A stretch of DNA of 64,000 bases from Agitococcus sp. (GCA_030646715.1 JAUSLJ010000008.1:1-64000), one strand, 5' to 3'. Numbered from the stretch's first letter, positions 43,408 to 53,232 are shown. Numbers and translations are program-made. The notes: generated from the sequence alone by a model not told the origin.

Positions 43408-44493
43408 ATGCAAACCGCAAGCCATTGTATTCCTTTAGGTCATATTCAAACTTATTTTGACCTGCGTAAAAGCATCATTATGCAAATAGATTGGCTAGAA
43501 AAACGTAGCCAAATTAAATTTCATAATCCCCATGAATTATTAGAAGTCATTATTGGCATCAATCCTGATGAGTTTTATCAAAAAGCGGCTATCGACTTTC
43601 GCGACACAAGCACACCTTGTTTTATTAGCATTGAACAGTGTTTATCGTTAATCGAGCAAGCTATTACCGCATTAGAAATGCCCTATTTAGGATTGGCGAT
43701 GGGTAGTTTAATGACCATTTCTCATCATGGCATGGCAGGTGTAGCCGCAGTAACACAACCCAATTTAGGCCTTTGTTTAGAGACAATTTCACGCTTTTGT
43801 AGTGAGTTGTTCCCTCCTTTAGAAATGCGATCACGGGTAGAAAACAACGAAGGTCTATTTGTTATTAGTGAAAATATGAGCTTAGCACCCTATAGCCATT
43901 TTTTTTATGAGCTGAATATGGTCAGTTTTTATAATATTTTTGTGCATTTGGTGGGTGGTGAACATGAGCTAAAAAGTGCTGATTTTAGTTATCCCGAACC
44001 GCCATGGGGAAATATTTATCGGCGTTACTTTCGTTGCCCTGTCCGCTTTAATCAGCCCGAAACCTGTTTGCGTGGCGATGCGTCCTTAGTTTCCTACGAA
44101 TTGCCTTTAGCAAATCGTTTGATGGCTATGGCGGCCGAAAAAACCTTGTTCGAAAATATTCCTACTCGTGCTATTCGTTTATTACCGTTGCGCTTACGAC
44201 GTTTATTATTACGGTACTACGGTGCTTTCCCCTCCTTAGAAGATGCAGCAACTGACTTGGGCATGAGTGGCCGAACTTTACGACGTAAATTGGCCGAAGA
44301 TGGCACAACCTATCAACAAGAACTTGATCAAGTGCGCGAAAAACTGGCGAAAGAATACTTTTATCGAGGAGGTGAATCCATTACTGAACTTTCACTGATG
44401 TTAGGCTTTGCGGATTCATCGGCTTTTGCCAAAGCGTTTCGACGTTGGACGGGTTTATCGCCCACCGAATACCTAGAAAGACCCCACGATTGA
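43408..44493 (+). CDS. AraC-family transcriptional regulator (Arabinose_bd/OruR type)
   Basis: A 361-residue regulator. The N-terminal ligand domain has ISIEQCLSLIEQAITALEMPYLGLAMG and GMAGVAAVTQPNLG, typical of the Arabinose_bd (PF12625) subgroup. The C-terminal AraC double helix-turn-helix (about 260-355) includes PSLEDAATDLGMSGRTLRRKL and LMLGFADSSAFAKAFRRWTG. This subgroup often controls lipid, amino-acid or quorum-linked genes. The secreted lipase gene starts 160 bp downstream on the same strand and is a likely target, by proximity only. Confidence 0.92.
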   Translation: MQTASHCIPLGHIQTYFDLRKSIIMQIDWLEKRSQIKFHNPHELLEVIIGINPDEFYQKAAIDFRDTSTPCFISIEQCLSLIEQAITALEMPYLGLAMGSLMTISHHGMAGVAAVTQPNLGLCLETISRFCSELFPPLEMRSRVENNEGLFVISENMSLAPYSHFFYELNMVSFYNIFVHLVGGEHELKSADFSYPEPPWGNIYRRYFRCPVRFNQPETCLRGDASLVSYELPLANRLMAMAAEKTLFENIPTRAIRLLPLRLRRLLLRYYGAFPSLEDAATDLGMSGRTLRRKLAEDGTTYQQELDQVREKLAKEYFYRGGESITELSLMLGFADSSAFAKAFRRWTGLSPTEYLERPHD

Positions 44494-44652
44494 CATTAAC
44501 TCGCCTTTTCTCCCGATAAACGGCCATATTTAACCGATGATTGTCCATTGTTGTCCTGCTCAAACCTTTGACTTTCCGTAAATTAGCCCTCGTCTAAACA
44601 ACTTCATGTTTAGCATCTAATAATACACACGGTCAGTGATGAGGAGAGAGTT

Positions 44653-46443
44653 ATGAGTACATCCGCTTTACGGAAGAACCTATGGGTCATTTGTGCAGGT
44701 TTATCATTACCATTAGCGACATGGGCAGCCCCGTTATTAGCCCCCGCTGATGATTCTTTTTATACGCCGCCCGCAGTCAGTACGGGCAATCACGGTGATT
44801 TAATTTGGTATCGCCCTACCACCATTAACTTAGGTGGCGGTGTACCGCCCGTACAAGCATGGAATGTGATGTACCGATCCACGGACTCGCTTGGTGCAAG
44901 TAATTTTGTGACAGGCACAATCGTTGTACCTACTGGCGGCACTACCGCTCGCTCTGTCATTGCCTATGCCGTTGGTACGCATGGTTTGGCACAAAGCTGT
45001 TCACCTTCTAAACAATTGGCGGCTGGCACAGATTATGAAGCCGCCAATATTGCCGCCGCAGTTAAAGCAGGTTATGCCGTATTAATCAGTGATTATGCGG
45101 GCTATACCACTGGCGGCACGCCAACTTATATGAGCGGAAAGTCTCAAGGTAATGCCTTATTAGATTTGGTTATCGCCGCCACACAAATACCTAATGTTGG
45201 AATTAGTAGCAGCAGTAAAGTGGGCATTTGGGGCTATTCTCAAGGTGGTCAAACAGCTACTTGGGCAGGTGAGCAAAAAGCCAGCTATGCCCCAAACATT
45301 AATTTAGTGGGTGTTGCCGCAGGGGGCGTACCTGCTGACTTAATGAAAACAGCTTTTTACTTAGATGGCAGTGCTGGATCATCATTTTTATTAGGCGCAG
45401 TCGTTGGTTTAGCGACGCAATATCCTACTCAAATTCCTTTAGCGGACTTAACAAATGCTAATGGTAAGACGGCTATTAACCGCGCAAAATCAGAATGTGT
45501 CTTCGAAAGTTTATTTGACTTTATGAATCACAAGGTATCGGAATACACCGTTAATAATCAAACCTTGACACAATTAACGGCCATTCCTTCAATCAAACAA
45601 ACCATTACTGCTCAAAGTGTCGGTAACACAAAAATACCTGTGCCTTTATATCAATATCATGGTGTAGCTGATGAGTTTATTCCTTTAGATCAAAGCCTTG
45701 CCTTAAAGAAAGCTTATTGTAGCAAGTTTGGTAATGTGACGTTTGATGCTTATCCTAGCGAACACATTGTCACGCAATTCCAAGCTGCACCCAGTGTTTT
45801 AAACTGGTTAACGGATCGTTTTGCTGGAAAAAGCACACTCGGCACTTGTCTTACTTTAGCGAAAACACCCGTCGCCAGTGCAAACCCTGCGGGCGGAAAC
45901 TTTGTGGTATCGCTCAAGAATTGGCCACTATCCGGCACTATCAATCTTAAAACTTTAGCGCAATCCGTGTCATTGCCTGCTGGCTCTACTTTGACTGCCG
46001 ATACTGACATTACGGCTAAGACTTTAAAGGGAACATTGTCCGTCCCCGCCCTAACCACAACTTTAAAAATTGCTGGTTTACCTGCGGATGTAAAATTAGA
46101 AGTCACGCCCGCGGCTCAGACCACAGGCACAGCAAGCTTAGATAACGCGGGTATTTTGCACGTCCACGGTCAATCACCTGTCAACATTCGTATTGTCTCG
46201 GCGGGCGTATCGGTGTTACAGATTCCTTTTGGCTGTAAAACTTCACAACCCGTCATTTTAAATGTTGATTTTGATGGCCCTATTTCATCATTAGGTAACG
46301 GAAATTTCACCTTCACAGGGACAACAACCTTCCCTCCAATGACTGGTTGTGGTGTCTTTAATAGCCTGTTTACCAGCTTGATGTCTGGACCTGGTCAAAC
46401 CTACAGCTTCAATGTTAAACCACCAGCTCCTGTAAAGTGGTAA
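44653..46443 (+). CDS. Secreted triacylglycerol lipase (LIP family)
   Basis: Secretory lipase of 596 residues. Signal peptide to about residue 25 (LATWA). An alpha/beta hydrolase domain has Ser196 in GYSQGG, Asp340 in GVADEFIPLDQ and His371 in YPSEHIV, a complete triad. Cys-rich positions such as SCSPSK and YCSKFG may form disulfides. After about 390 a C-terminal beta-rich domain of some 200 residues follows that I do not recognise. The LIP family is better known from fungi and actinobacteria. Ribosome site GAGGAGAGAG is strong. An AraC regulator is upstream. Confidence 0.88.
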   Translation: MSTSALRKNLWVICAGLSLPLATWAAPLLAPADDSFYTPPAVSTGNHGDLIWYRPTTINLGGGVPPVQAWNVMYRSTDSLGASNFVTGTIVVPTGGTTARSVIAYAVGTHGLAQSCSPSKQLAAGTDYEAANIAAAVKAGYAVLISDYAGYTTGGTPTYMSGKSQGNALLDLVIAATQIPNVGISSSSKVGIWGYSQGGQTATWAGEQKASYAPNINLVGVAAGGVPADLMKTAFYLDGSAGSSFLLGAVVGLATQYPTQIPLADLTNANGKTAINRAKSECVFESLFDFMNHKVSEYTVNNQTLTQLTAIPSIKQTITAQSVGNTKIPVPLYQYHGVADEFIPLDQSLALKKAYCSKFGNVTFDAYPSEHIVTQFQAAPSVLNWLTDRFAGKSTLGTCLTLAKTPVASANPAGGNFVVSLKNWPLSGTINLKTLAQSVSLPAGSTLTADTDITAKTLKGTLSVPALTTTLKIAGLPADVKLEVTPAAQTTGTASLDNAGILHVHGQSPVNIRIVSAGVSVLQIPFGCKTSQPVILNVDFDGPISSLGNGNFTFTGTTTFPPMTGCGVFNSLFTSLMSGPGQTYSFNVKPPAPVKW

Positions 46444-46527
46444 GTTAAACTCAGTGGGTTCTATTGGCTGAAATTTGGCGAATAGAACCTGCTAATTATT
46501 AAATTTGAGATTGTTTGCATATCCCAT

Positions 46528-46621
46528 TCATCCTGAGCCTGTTGAAGGATGGTTCGAGCCCCGCAGGAAATCCCCTTGGGGGACAGGCTCACCATAAACA
46601 GTGACGCTTTGGCTGAAGGGT
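46528..46621. repeat. Palindromic repeat (family E), lipase downstream region
   Basis: TTCATCCTGAGCCTGTTGAAGGATGG and, inverted, GGGGGACAGGCTCACC frame a CCCGCAGGAAATCCCCTTGGGGG hairpin stretch. Same general type as the sequences at 20792 and 57088. The next gene begins 13 bp later. Confidence 0.6.
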
Positions 46622-46633
46622 TTAAAATAGGTA

Positions 46634-47188
46634 ATGTCGGTGATGATGTATAAAAACAAAATAATAGCCTTGCTATCAATTACTGCCATCATGTTCATCA
46701 GTGTATGGATTTATAGTGTGGTGACGAAGAATGACCTAGCAGCACCCGTCACACTTCAACATACAGCCGTTAAAGACGTGGCAGTTATCTCAAACAACAC
46801 CCTATTAAATGCGAGGCCTGTTGTACAAGTGAGCCAACAACCTACTTATATTACAGAAATAGAATGGCAGGTACTGCAACAGATTGCACAACAAAAATCA
46901 CCCACTGAAGAAGCTTTAGTTCATTTAGTCAATAACTTACGTTTTGTTAAACAAGTGGAGTTATGGCATAGCTTAGTAAAAACCAATCCTGAAGCACAGG
47001 CATTAGCTGAATTACTGCTTACGGACATTCCAACGCGTGTACAACAACAAGACCTTGACCAACAACAAGCGCAACAGTTACAGCAGGAATTAATTAGTAT
47101 TTTGACTGTTGATGCCAATGCCAGACATCAACGTATAACAACAGAAGCTAAACGTATTGGTGTAACGATTGAAATAGAGTCACATTGA
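46634..47188 (+). CDS. Small membrane-anchored protein of unknown function
   Basis: A 184-residue protein with one N-terminal membrane helix (about 8-30, IIALLSITAIMFISVWIYSVV) and a helical periplasmic part rich in Gln (QQDLDQQQAQQLQQEL). No domain recognised. It follows the lipase on the same strand but lacks the RxxFDY(F/C)LSA motif of lipase foldases, and it is too short. Start may be ATG 46634, 46643 or 46646. Confidence 0.65.
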   Translation: MSVMMYKNKIIALLSITAIMFISVWIYSVVTKNDLAAPVTLQHTAVKDVAVISNNTLLNARPVVQVSQQPTYITEIEWQVLQQIAQQKSPTEEALVHLVNNLRFVKQVELWHSLVKTNPEAQALAELLLTDIPTRVQQQDLDQQQAQQLQQELISILTVDANARHQRITTEAKRIGVTIEIESH

Positions 47189-47200
47189 TTTGCTGAGAGG

Positions 47201-47644
47201 TTATTTCCCTTTTGGATGTCCCGCGTCTTCTATCGCATCTTTAACTTGAGGCGGCATATAGTTTTCGTCATGTTTAGCTAAAATTTCTTCGGCTTCCACA
47301 CGACCATTGACAAACTCACCATTGGCGACAATACCCGTTCCTTCTTTAAACAAATCAGGCAAGATTCCTGTGTAGCTAACAGGCACTTGTTTTTTTAAAT
47401 CGCTAATCATAAAGGTGACGGCTAAAGATTTAGGATCGCGTTGCACTGTCCCCTGCACCACTAAACCACCCGCTTGAATACGCTGGCCTGACGGTGCTTC
47501 ACCATTCGCCAATTGGCTGGGCGTGTAAAATAAATTGATATTTTGACGCATGGCATACGTTGCTAAACCGACCGCTATGCCAATCCCTAGCACCAATGCT
47601 CCAATCAATATTAACTTTCGTTGACGCTTAGGATTCATCTTCAT
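47201..47644 (-). CDS. ccmE: Cytochrome c maturation heme chaperone CcmE
   Basis: Membrane-anchored periplasmic heme chaperone of 147 residues. One N-terminal helix (LILIGALVLGIGIAVGLATYA), an OB-fold domain with GGLVVQGTVQRD, and the covalent heme-binding His in LAKHDENYMPP. It overlaps ccmD by 4 bp and is the last ccm gene here; ccmF, ccmG and ccmH do not follow. Confidence 0.96.
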   Translation of the reverse strand: MKMNPKRQRKLILIGALVLGIGIAVGLATYAMRQNINLFYTPSQLANGEAPSGQRIQAGGLVVQGTVQRDPKSLAVTFMISDLKKQVPVSYTGILPDLFKEGTGIVANGEFVNGRVEAEEILAKHDENYMPPQVKDAIEDAGHPKGK

Positions 47645-47844
47645 TTCTCTTGATTTTGCTCAGAATTGATACTTTGTGCTTCACGTTTCATTTGTTGCTG
47701 ATAATCTTGCAAAAACTGTCGCCGTTGTTGACGTGCTTGCCACAACAAAGCGGCAATAACGACAAAGGTGAGGCCGTAACTCGACCAAACATAAATACCA
47801 TGTTTGCCCATCGCTAAAAAATCAGCCCAAGAATCAAAGGCCAT
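47641..47844 (-). CDS. ccmD: Heme exporter protein CcmD
   Basis: A 67-residue single-helix protein with the family pattern AMGKHGIYVWSSYGLTFVVI and a Lys/Arg-rich C-terminus. It bridges CcmABC and CcmE for heme release. Overlaps ccmC by 11 bp and ccmE by 4 bp. Confidence 0.92.
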   Translation of the reverse strand: MAFDSWADFLAMGKHGIYVWSSYGLTFVVIAALLWQARQQRRQFLQDYQQQMKREAQSINSEQNQEK

Positions 47845-48619
47845 TTTTACTCTCCATGCCGCTTGCTTGTGTATGTACTAATTCACGTACCCATTGTGTC
47901 CGACGTTCACGCTGTAAAATAATCGTCCGTGTTTTTAGCACGGTTAATAACGCAAACAAGGTATAAAATCCTAAAATCATCAATACTAAGGGCAGCCACA
48001 TTTCGGCAGGCATTTTTGGTTTAGCGGTCATGGTGAAAGTTGCACCTTGATGCAGCGTATTCCACCAAACGACCGAATATTTAATAATGGGTAAATTAAC
48101 CACGCCAACAATCGCTAAAATAGCAGCAGCTTTTGCGCCTGTGGCACTACTTTCATAAGCGTTATACAGGGCAATCACACCAATATATAAAAACAACAAA
48201 ATCAACATCGAGGTTAAACGCGCATCCCAAACCCAATACGTTCCCCACGTCGGTTTGCCCCATACGCCGCCCGTCACTAAGGCTAAAAAGCAAAACCACG
48301 CACCTAAAGGCGCAATGGCACGAGCTACCATTTCAGCCGTTTTTACTTTCCACACCAAACTAATGACCGCACAGACCGCCAGCGCAAAATAACCACTCAG
48401 CGCAATACTTGCGGCAGGCACATGGACAAAAATAATGCGATAGCTATTACCTTGTAGATAATCCATGGGGGCGAACGCTAATCCCCAGACTGTACCCACA
48501 CTAATCAATAGCCCAGCAATGACACTTAACCACGGGATGAATGCCCCACTAATGGTATAAAAATACTTTGGGCTGACGGTTTGTAAAAAAAGCTGCCACC
48601 ATTTATTGAGAAAGGACAA
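47834..48619 (-). CDS. ccmC: Heme exporter protein CcmC
   Basis: Six-helix inner-membrane protein of 261 residues that loads heme onto CcmE. The tryptophan-rich periplasmic loop is WGTYWVWDARLTS. Conserved His residues occur in FVHVPAA and the TLHQGA segment. Length is normal. It lies between ccmB (3-bp gap) and ccmD. Confidence 0.96.
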   Translation of the reverse strand: MSFLNKWWQLFLQTVSPKYFYTISGAFIPWLSVIAGLLISVGTVWGLAFAPMDYLQGNSYRIIFVHVPAASIALSGYFALAVCAVISLVWKVKTAEMVARAIAPLGAWFCFLALVTGGVWGKPTWGTYWVWDARLTSMLILLFLYIGVIALYNAYESSATGAKAAAILAIVGVVNLPIIKYSVVWWNTLHQGATFTMTAKPKMPAEMWLPLVLMILGFYTLFALLTVLKTRTIILQRERRTQWVRELVHTQASGMESKNGL

Positions 48620-48622
48620 AAC

Positions 48623-49294
48623 TCAACCTCCCACTGCTAAACGTAAAGCCGCTGCCACCGCTAAGGGTGTCAGGGTTAATGCTAAAACTAAAAAAGCCGC
48701 TAATAAGGCCAAATAGCCCTCAATCGGCAGACCATTAATTGATGCTTGTACGGCTGCCGTGGCAAAAATTAGTACTGGAATATGTAAAGGCAAAGTCAAT
48801 AACGGAATCAGCACCCCACCACGACGTAATGACACGGTTAAAGCCGCGCCAATAGCACTGACTAAACTCAGTGTCGGCGTGCCTAATAGTAATGTCAGCA
48901 TTAAAGGCCATATAGAAGATTCAGGTAAATGCAACAACAGTGCAGCAATAGGACTTAATGCTGTTAAACACGCGCCAGTTTGTAGCCAATGAGCAAACAC
49001 TTTCGCCAAAACCACCAACGGTAATGGTGCAGGCGACACTAATAATTGTTCTAAACTGCCATCGTCATAGTCTTGGCGAAATAAACTATCCATTGACAAC
49101 AATACCGCCAATAACGCCGCAATCCACACAACACCACCTGCCATTGCTGCTAATTTGGCAGGGGTTGAGCTTATGGCTAAAGGAAATAAAGTGATAACCA
49201 TAACAAAAAAACTGAGTGGATTCAGCCAATCCCCACCCTGTCGCGTCACCAGTTTCAGATCACGCTGTACCACTGCTTTAATTGAGTACCACAT
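48623..49294 (-). CDS. ccmB: Heme exporter permease CcmB
   Basis: Membrane subunit of the CcmAB transporter, 223 residues and six helices. It contains FRQDYDDGSLEQLLVSPAPL and GTPTLSLVSAIGAALTVSLR, both highly conserved in CcmB. It starts one base after the ccmA stop. Confidence 0.96.
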   Translation of the reverse strand: MWYSIKAVVQRDLKLVTRQGGDWLNPLSFFVMVITLFPLAISSTPAKLAAMAGGVVWIAALLAVLLSMDSLFRQDYDDGSLEQLLVSPAPLPLVVLAKVFAHWLQTGACLTALSPIAALLLHLPESSIWPLMLTLLLGTPTLSLVSAIGAALTVSLRRGGVLIPLLTLPLHIPVLIFATAAVQASINGLPIEGYLALLAAFLVLALTLTPLAVAAALRLAVGG

Positions 49295-49295
49295 A

Positions 49296-49940
49296 TCAAT
49301 ACGCCTTTGGACGATAGTGCGCCAAATCTAAGCGTCGTAAGGGAAAGTCGGCACTAAACACATGATGCGTGGTTAATAAAATCATGCCACCTTGTTGGGC
49401 GTGGTCAGTTAACCATCCTTCTAAAGCCAACACACCCGCATGGTCGATTGCGGTAAATGGCTCGTCTAATACCCATAATGGCGATTGCTCCAGAAACAAA
49501 CGCGCTAAAGCGACACGGCGTTTTTGGCCAGCCGATAAACTGGCAACAGGCACATCTTCATAACCCGACAATCCGACCTTTGATAAAGCTAACTCAATCA
49601 CACTTAATGGATGGGATTGGGCGCGTAACTGCGCTAAAAACTGTAGATTTTCCACAGGCGTTAACAAGGCTTTTAGTCCTAAGAGATGACCAATAAAACT
49701 GACATTTTTTTTGAATGGTAACGGATTGTCGTCGATGGAAACATCACTCCACGAAATACAGCCTTCTTCTAAGGGAGCTAAGCCCATCAAACCATTTAAT
49801 AAGGTCGTTTTGCCTGTACCGTTTGCGCCAACAACTTGAACAATTTCACCTGCTTGCAGTGAAAAAGATAAGTTAGCAAAGAGCACACGGTCATCACGAA
49901 CAGCAGATAAGTTTGAGACTGCGAGCAACACGCTCTCCAA
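49296..49940 (-). CDS. ccmA: Heme ABC exporter ATP-binding protein CcmA
   Basis: ATPase of 214 residues energising heme delivery to CcmE. Walker A is VGANGTGKTTLLNGL, signature SLSAGQKRRVALARL, Walker B LWVLDEPFTAID. The start is uncertain: TTG 49940 or GTG 49934 are the choices, and the GGAGAG nearby does not decide between them. First gene of the ccmABCDE run. Confidence 0.95.
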   Translation of the reverse strand: MESVLLAVSNLSAVRDDRVLFANLSFSLQAGEIVQVVGANGTGKTTLLNGLMGLAPLEEGCISWSDVSIDDNPLPFKKNVSFIGHLLGLKALLTPVENLQFLAQLRAQSHPLSVIELALSKVGLSGYEDVPVASLSAGQKRRVALARLFLEQSPLWVLDEPFTAIDHAGVLALEGWLTDHAQQGGMILLTTHHVFSADFPLRRLDLAHYRPKAY

Positions 49941-49993
49941 TCAAAATAAAATGACGATAAATTATAACGTATTTAGATAAAGAAAAACGAAAG

Positions 49994-51391
49994 CTACAAC
50001 AAACGCGCCCATAACCGCGCCCCTTGTTCTTTCAGACGCGTTGAAATTGAACGTTTACGCCATGTTTTTAAGGTGATTAGCTCTGACGATTTTAAATCTC
50101 TCTCAAACAAAGCCTGCATTTCTGCACCAAAATTTTGTCCCAAAATAACGGCGTTAATTTCCTGATTATTCAAAAAGCTGCGCCAATCCAAATTGGTAGA
50201 ACCGATGGTTGACCAGACACCATCAATCATCGCTGTTTTAGCATGCAGGAAGGCATTTTTTCGTTCATAAATTTTAATATGCGCTGTTAACAACTCATCA
50301 TAAAAAGAACGTGAAGCATAATACACTAATTGGGAGTCGGACTTATCGGGCAACAACAGACGTACGTCGACGCCACGTTGAGAGGCTGCTTTAAGTGCCG
50401 CCAATAACTGTGCGTCGGGAACAAAATAAGCATTCGTTATACAAACTTGTGTTTCGGCACTATTAATTGCCGACATTAAAGTGACATACATTTGGCTATA
50501 AGCTTCGTCGGGAGAACTTCCTATCGCCCGCACAACTTCTGTCCCTTGACTCGCGAGTTGCGGATAATAGTTTTTATCGGCTAAGGCATTACCTTTTTGT
50601 GTCAACCACGTTGCTATGAATAACTTCTGAAAGTCGGCAACGACAGGCCCTTCCATGCGTAAATGGGTATCGCGCCAAGGCAACTTATTATTATTTGCGG
50701 CTTTAAATCGACCAAAGGTGCTACTGGAATAAACACTACTAATATTAATGCCACCGACAAAAGCAATTTTGCCATCAACAATCAACAACTTACGATGGTC
50801 GCGCAAATTGACATCCCAACCTTTACGCGCCAACAATGGATTAATCGGGTTAAACTCTAAAACATTGACACCACTCGCTATAAGCGGCTGAAAAAACTCT
50901 TTCGGGGTATTCAGTGCGCCAACACTATCGTAAATAAAATTAACTTGTACGCCACCGCGTTGCTTACGAACTAATAAATCGACAAAACGATGACCAATTT
51001 CATCATTATCAATGATATAGGTTTCAATATTAATGTTGTTTTTAGCATTTTCTATCGCGGCAAACATGGCTTTATAGGTAGCATCACCATCAACAAGTAA
51101 AGTAACTTTATTTCCAATCACTAAAGGACTGCCGACAATTTCTGCCTCTAAGGCTAAATGCTTGTCGAAAATATTGGTGTCATCGCTATTTTTTTTCAGT
51201 TTACTGAGAATGGTTTTACTTTGTTGGGTCGTTAATATGCCATTTGCACCTTCCAACAGAATGGGGTGCTTTGGCTTCATTTTCATATCAGGTGAGATGA
51301 TGGGCAGTGAGCCACACCCGACGAGCATTATCAACAAGCAGGCAGTCAGCAGTTGTTGTAAGTAGAATAATATTTTTGTTGTTATGTTCAT
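49994..51391 (-). CDS. Phospholipase D/cardiolipin synthase-like lipoprotein
   Basis: A 465-residue protein. Starting at ATG 51391 gives a signal with lipobox LVGC (Cys at about residue 26). Two HKD motifs are present, HRKLLIVDGKIAFVGG and HAKTAMIDGVWSTIGSTN, as in the bacterial cardiolipin synthases. Cardiolipin synthase C-like activity is a reasonable inference, but a lipobox is unusual for ClsA and ClsB. An upstream start at 51457 would place extra residues before the signal and is rejected. A family-A repeat lies over its upstream region. Confidence 0.9.
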   Translation of the reverse strand: MNITTKILFYLQQLLTACLLIMLVGCGSLPIISPDMKMKPKHPILLEGANGILTTQQSKTILSKLKKNSDDTNIFDKHLALEAEIVGSPLVIGNKVTLLVDGDATYKAMFAAIENAKNNINIETYIIDNDEIGHRFVDLLVRKQRGGVQVNFIYDSVGALNTPKEFFQPLIASGVNVLEFNPINPLLARKGWDVNLRDHRKLLIVDGKIAFVGGINISSVYSSSTFGRFKAANNNKLPWRDTHLRMEGPVVADFQKLFIATWLTQKGNALADKNYYPQLASQGTEVVRAIGSSPDEAYSQMYVTLMSAINSAETQVCITNAYFVPDAQLLAALKAASQRGVDVRLLLPDKSDSQLVYYASRSFYDELLTAHIKIYERKNAFLHAKTAMIDGVWSTIGSTNLDWRSFLNNQEINAVILGQNFGAEMQALFERDLKSSELITLKTWRKRSISTRLKEQGARLWARLL

Positions 51392-51446
51392 GTCATTAGC
51401 ACACCTTGCACCATAAACGGGAAAGTACACCGCTAAAGACGAATTA

Positions 51447-51528
51447 AATCCCTCCAAACCTCCCTTTACAAAGGGAGACTTAACACTAAAATTCTCCCCT
51501 TTCTTAAAGGGGAGCTAGAGGGGATTTT
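51447..51528. repeat. Two-hairpin repeat element (family A), copy 5
   Basis: AATCCCTCCAAACCTCCC with CTCCCTTTACAAAGGGAG, a short spacer, then CTCCCCTTT...AAAGGGGAG and CTAGAGGGGATTTT. The cleanest full-length copy (about 82 bp), with terminal AATCCC/GGGATT. It lies between orn and the PLD-type gene. Confidence 0.85.
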
Positions 51529-51532
51529 GCTT

Positions 51533-52084
51533 TTAATTCAATCTAAAGAAATATTCACGGTAATATCGTAACTCAGTAATCGAATCCCGAATGTCGTTTA
51601 ACGCCTGATGAGAGCTTTCTTTCGATAAGCCCGCCATAATTTCTGGCCGCCAGCGACGTGCCAACTCTTTAACGGTGCTGACATCTAAATTACGATAATG
51701 AAAAAACTCTTCTAATTTAGGCATGGTGCGATACAAAAAACGACGGTCTTGGCAAATGGAATTACCACACATCGGCGATTTTTTGGCATCAACAAAACGA
51801 CTTAAAAACTCAATGGTTTTGGCTTCCGCTTCCGCTTCATCAATGGTACTGCGGCGAACACGTTCAACCAAACCCGACTTACCGTGTTGGCGAGTATTCC
51901 ATTCATCCATGCCGTTTAAGATAATGTCTTTTTGATGAATGGCCATCACAGGGCCTTCAGCCAAAATATTCAAATTGGCATCGGTAACAATAGTGGCTAT
52001 TTCAATGATACGATCGGTGTCGGTATTTAACCCCGTCATTTCCAAATCAATCCAAATTAAGTTACTCTCTTTATTAATCGCCAT
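51533..52084 (-). CDS. orn: Oligoribonuclease
   Basis: DEDDh 3'-5' exoribonuclease of 183 residues that degrades di- to penta-ribonucleotides. Exo [21 protein letters not shown], Exo [23 protein letters not shown], Exo [15 protein letters not shown]. Length equals E. coli Orn. Divergent from rsgA, the typical arrangement. Confidence 0.97.
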   Translation of the reverse strand: MAINKESNLIWIDLEMTGLNTDTDRIIEIATIVTDANLNILAEGPVMAIHQKDIILNGMDEWNTRQHGKSGLVERVRRSTIDEAEAEAKTIEFLSRFVDAKKSPMCGNSICQDRRFLYRTMPKLEEFFHYRNLDVSTVKELARRWRPEIMAGLSKESSHQALNDIRDSITELRYYREYFFRLN

Positions 52085-52170
52085 TGTGACTTTCCCAGTA
52101 TCGTTATTGAATTTTGCAAATATAGCATAGTCGCCCCCAACTTACGCACCACACCTTAATTTGAGTCTGT

Positions 52171-53178
52171 ATGAGTAAACGCCACCTGAGCCAGCAACAA
52201 ACGAATCGAATTAATCAACAACATACGCAACGAGTGCAACGCGTTCGCAAAGACAAAGACATTGACACTAATAACTTAAGCGCACCACAAAAAGGCTTAA
52301 TCATTGCCCATTATGGTAGCCAACTTGAGGTCAAAAGCATTGAAGGTGAAAATGAGGGCGAAATTTGGCGTTGCCATTTACGCAGTAATTTAGAAGCCTT
52401 AGTGACGGGAGATGAAGTGATGTGGCAAGCCGACAATACCAATAAAATTGGTGTTGTCACCGCATTAATGCCGCGATTGTCTTTATTAACTCGACCCGAT
52501 GCTTATCATAAAGTCAAACCTGTTGCCGCCAATATCTCGCTGATTTTAATTGTCATTGCTTCGCTGCCTACCCCGTCAGAAGGCTTAATTGACCGCTATT
52601 TAGTTGCTTGTGAAACGGTAGGCATTCCTGCGTTGTTAATTTTGAATAAATCCGACTTATTAGACGATAGTAATCGTGAGCCCTTACGGAAAATGTTGGC
52701 GGAATATGCGGCGCTCGGATATGACCATTTAGAACTCAGTTGTTTTGGCGATTTAACGGAATTATCTGCCCGTATTGCCGATAAAACCGTAGTATTTGTT
52801 GGCCAATCTGGTGTCGGTAAAAGCTCTTTAGTCAATGTCTTGCTACCGCAAGCGATGCAACGAGTGAATATTATTTCGGACAACTCCCAACTCGGCCAAC
52901 ATACCACCACCACTACTCGCTTATTTCCCTTAACCAATGGCGGTGCGTTAATTGACTCACCCGGTATTCGTGAGTTTGGCGTTTGGCATTTAAATGAGCA
53001 ACAAATTCAAGATGGCTTTATTGAGTTACGCAATTTGTATGGAAATTGTCGCTTTAGAAACTGCCAACATATCAGTGAGCCTGACTGTGCCTTAAAACTA
53101 GCAGCAGAAAAAGGTGAAATTTTGCCACGACGCTTAGAAAGTCTGCATCGTTTGTTGAGTGAAAGTAAAAGTCTCTAG
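52171..53178 (+). CDS. rsgA: Small ribosomal subunit biogenesis GTPase RsgA
   Basis: Circularly permuted GTPase acting late in 30S assembly. N-terminal OB-fold; G4 NKSDLL; G1 GQSGVGKSSLVNVL; G3 DSPGIREFG; C-terminal zinc site in CRFRNCQHISEPDC. 335 residues, close to E. coli (350). Divergent from orn. Confidence 0.97.
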   Translation: MSKRHLSQQQTNRINQQHTQRVQRVRKDKDIDTNNLSAPQKGLIIAHYGSQLEVKSIEGENEGEIWRCHLRSNLEALVTGDEVMWQADNTNKIGVVTALMPRLSLLTRPDAYHKVKPVAANISLILIVIASLPTPSEGLIDRYLVACETVGIPALLILNKSDLLDDSNREPLRKMLAEYAALGYDHLELSCFGDLTELSARIADKTVVFVGQSGVGKSSLVNVLLPQAMQRVNIISDNSQLGQHTTTTTRLFPLTNGGALIDSPGIREFGVWHLNEQQIQDGFIELRNLYGNCRFRNCQHISEPDCALKLAAEKGEILPRRLESLHRLLSESKSL

Positions 53179-53232
53179 AGAGTCTGCGCCCTGCGCGTTA
53201 TACTCGCCGCGATTTCTTAGGTTGGCAGAGTT

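Noticed and set aside
46634-47188. Lipase-specific foldase (Lif/LipB) role for the small protein after the lipase
   Set aside because: The foldase motif is missing and the protein is far too short.
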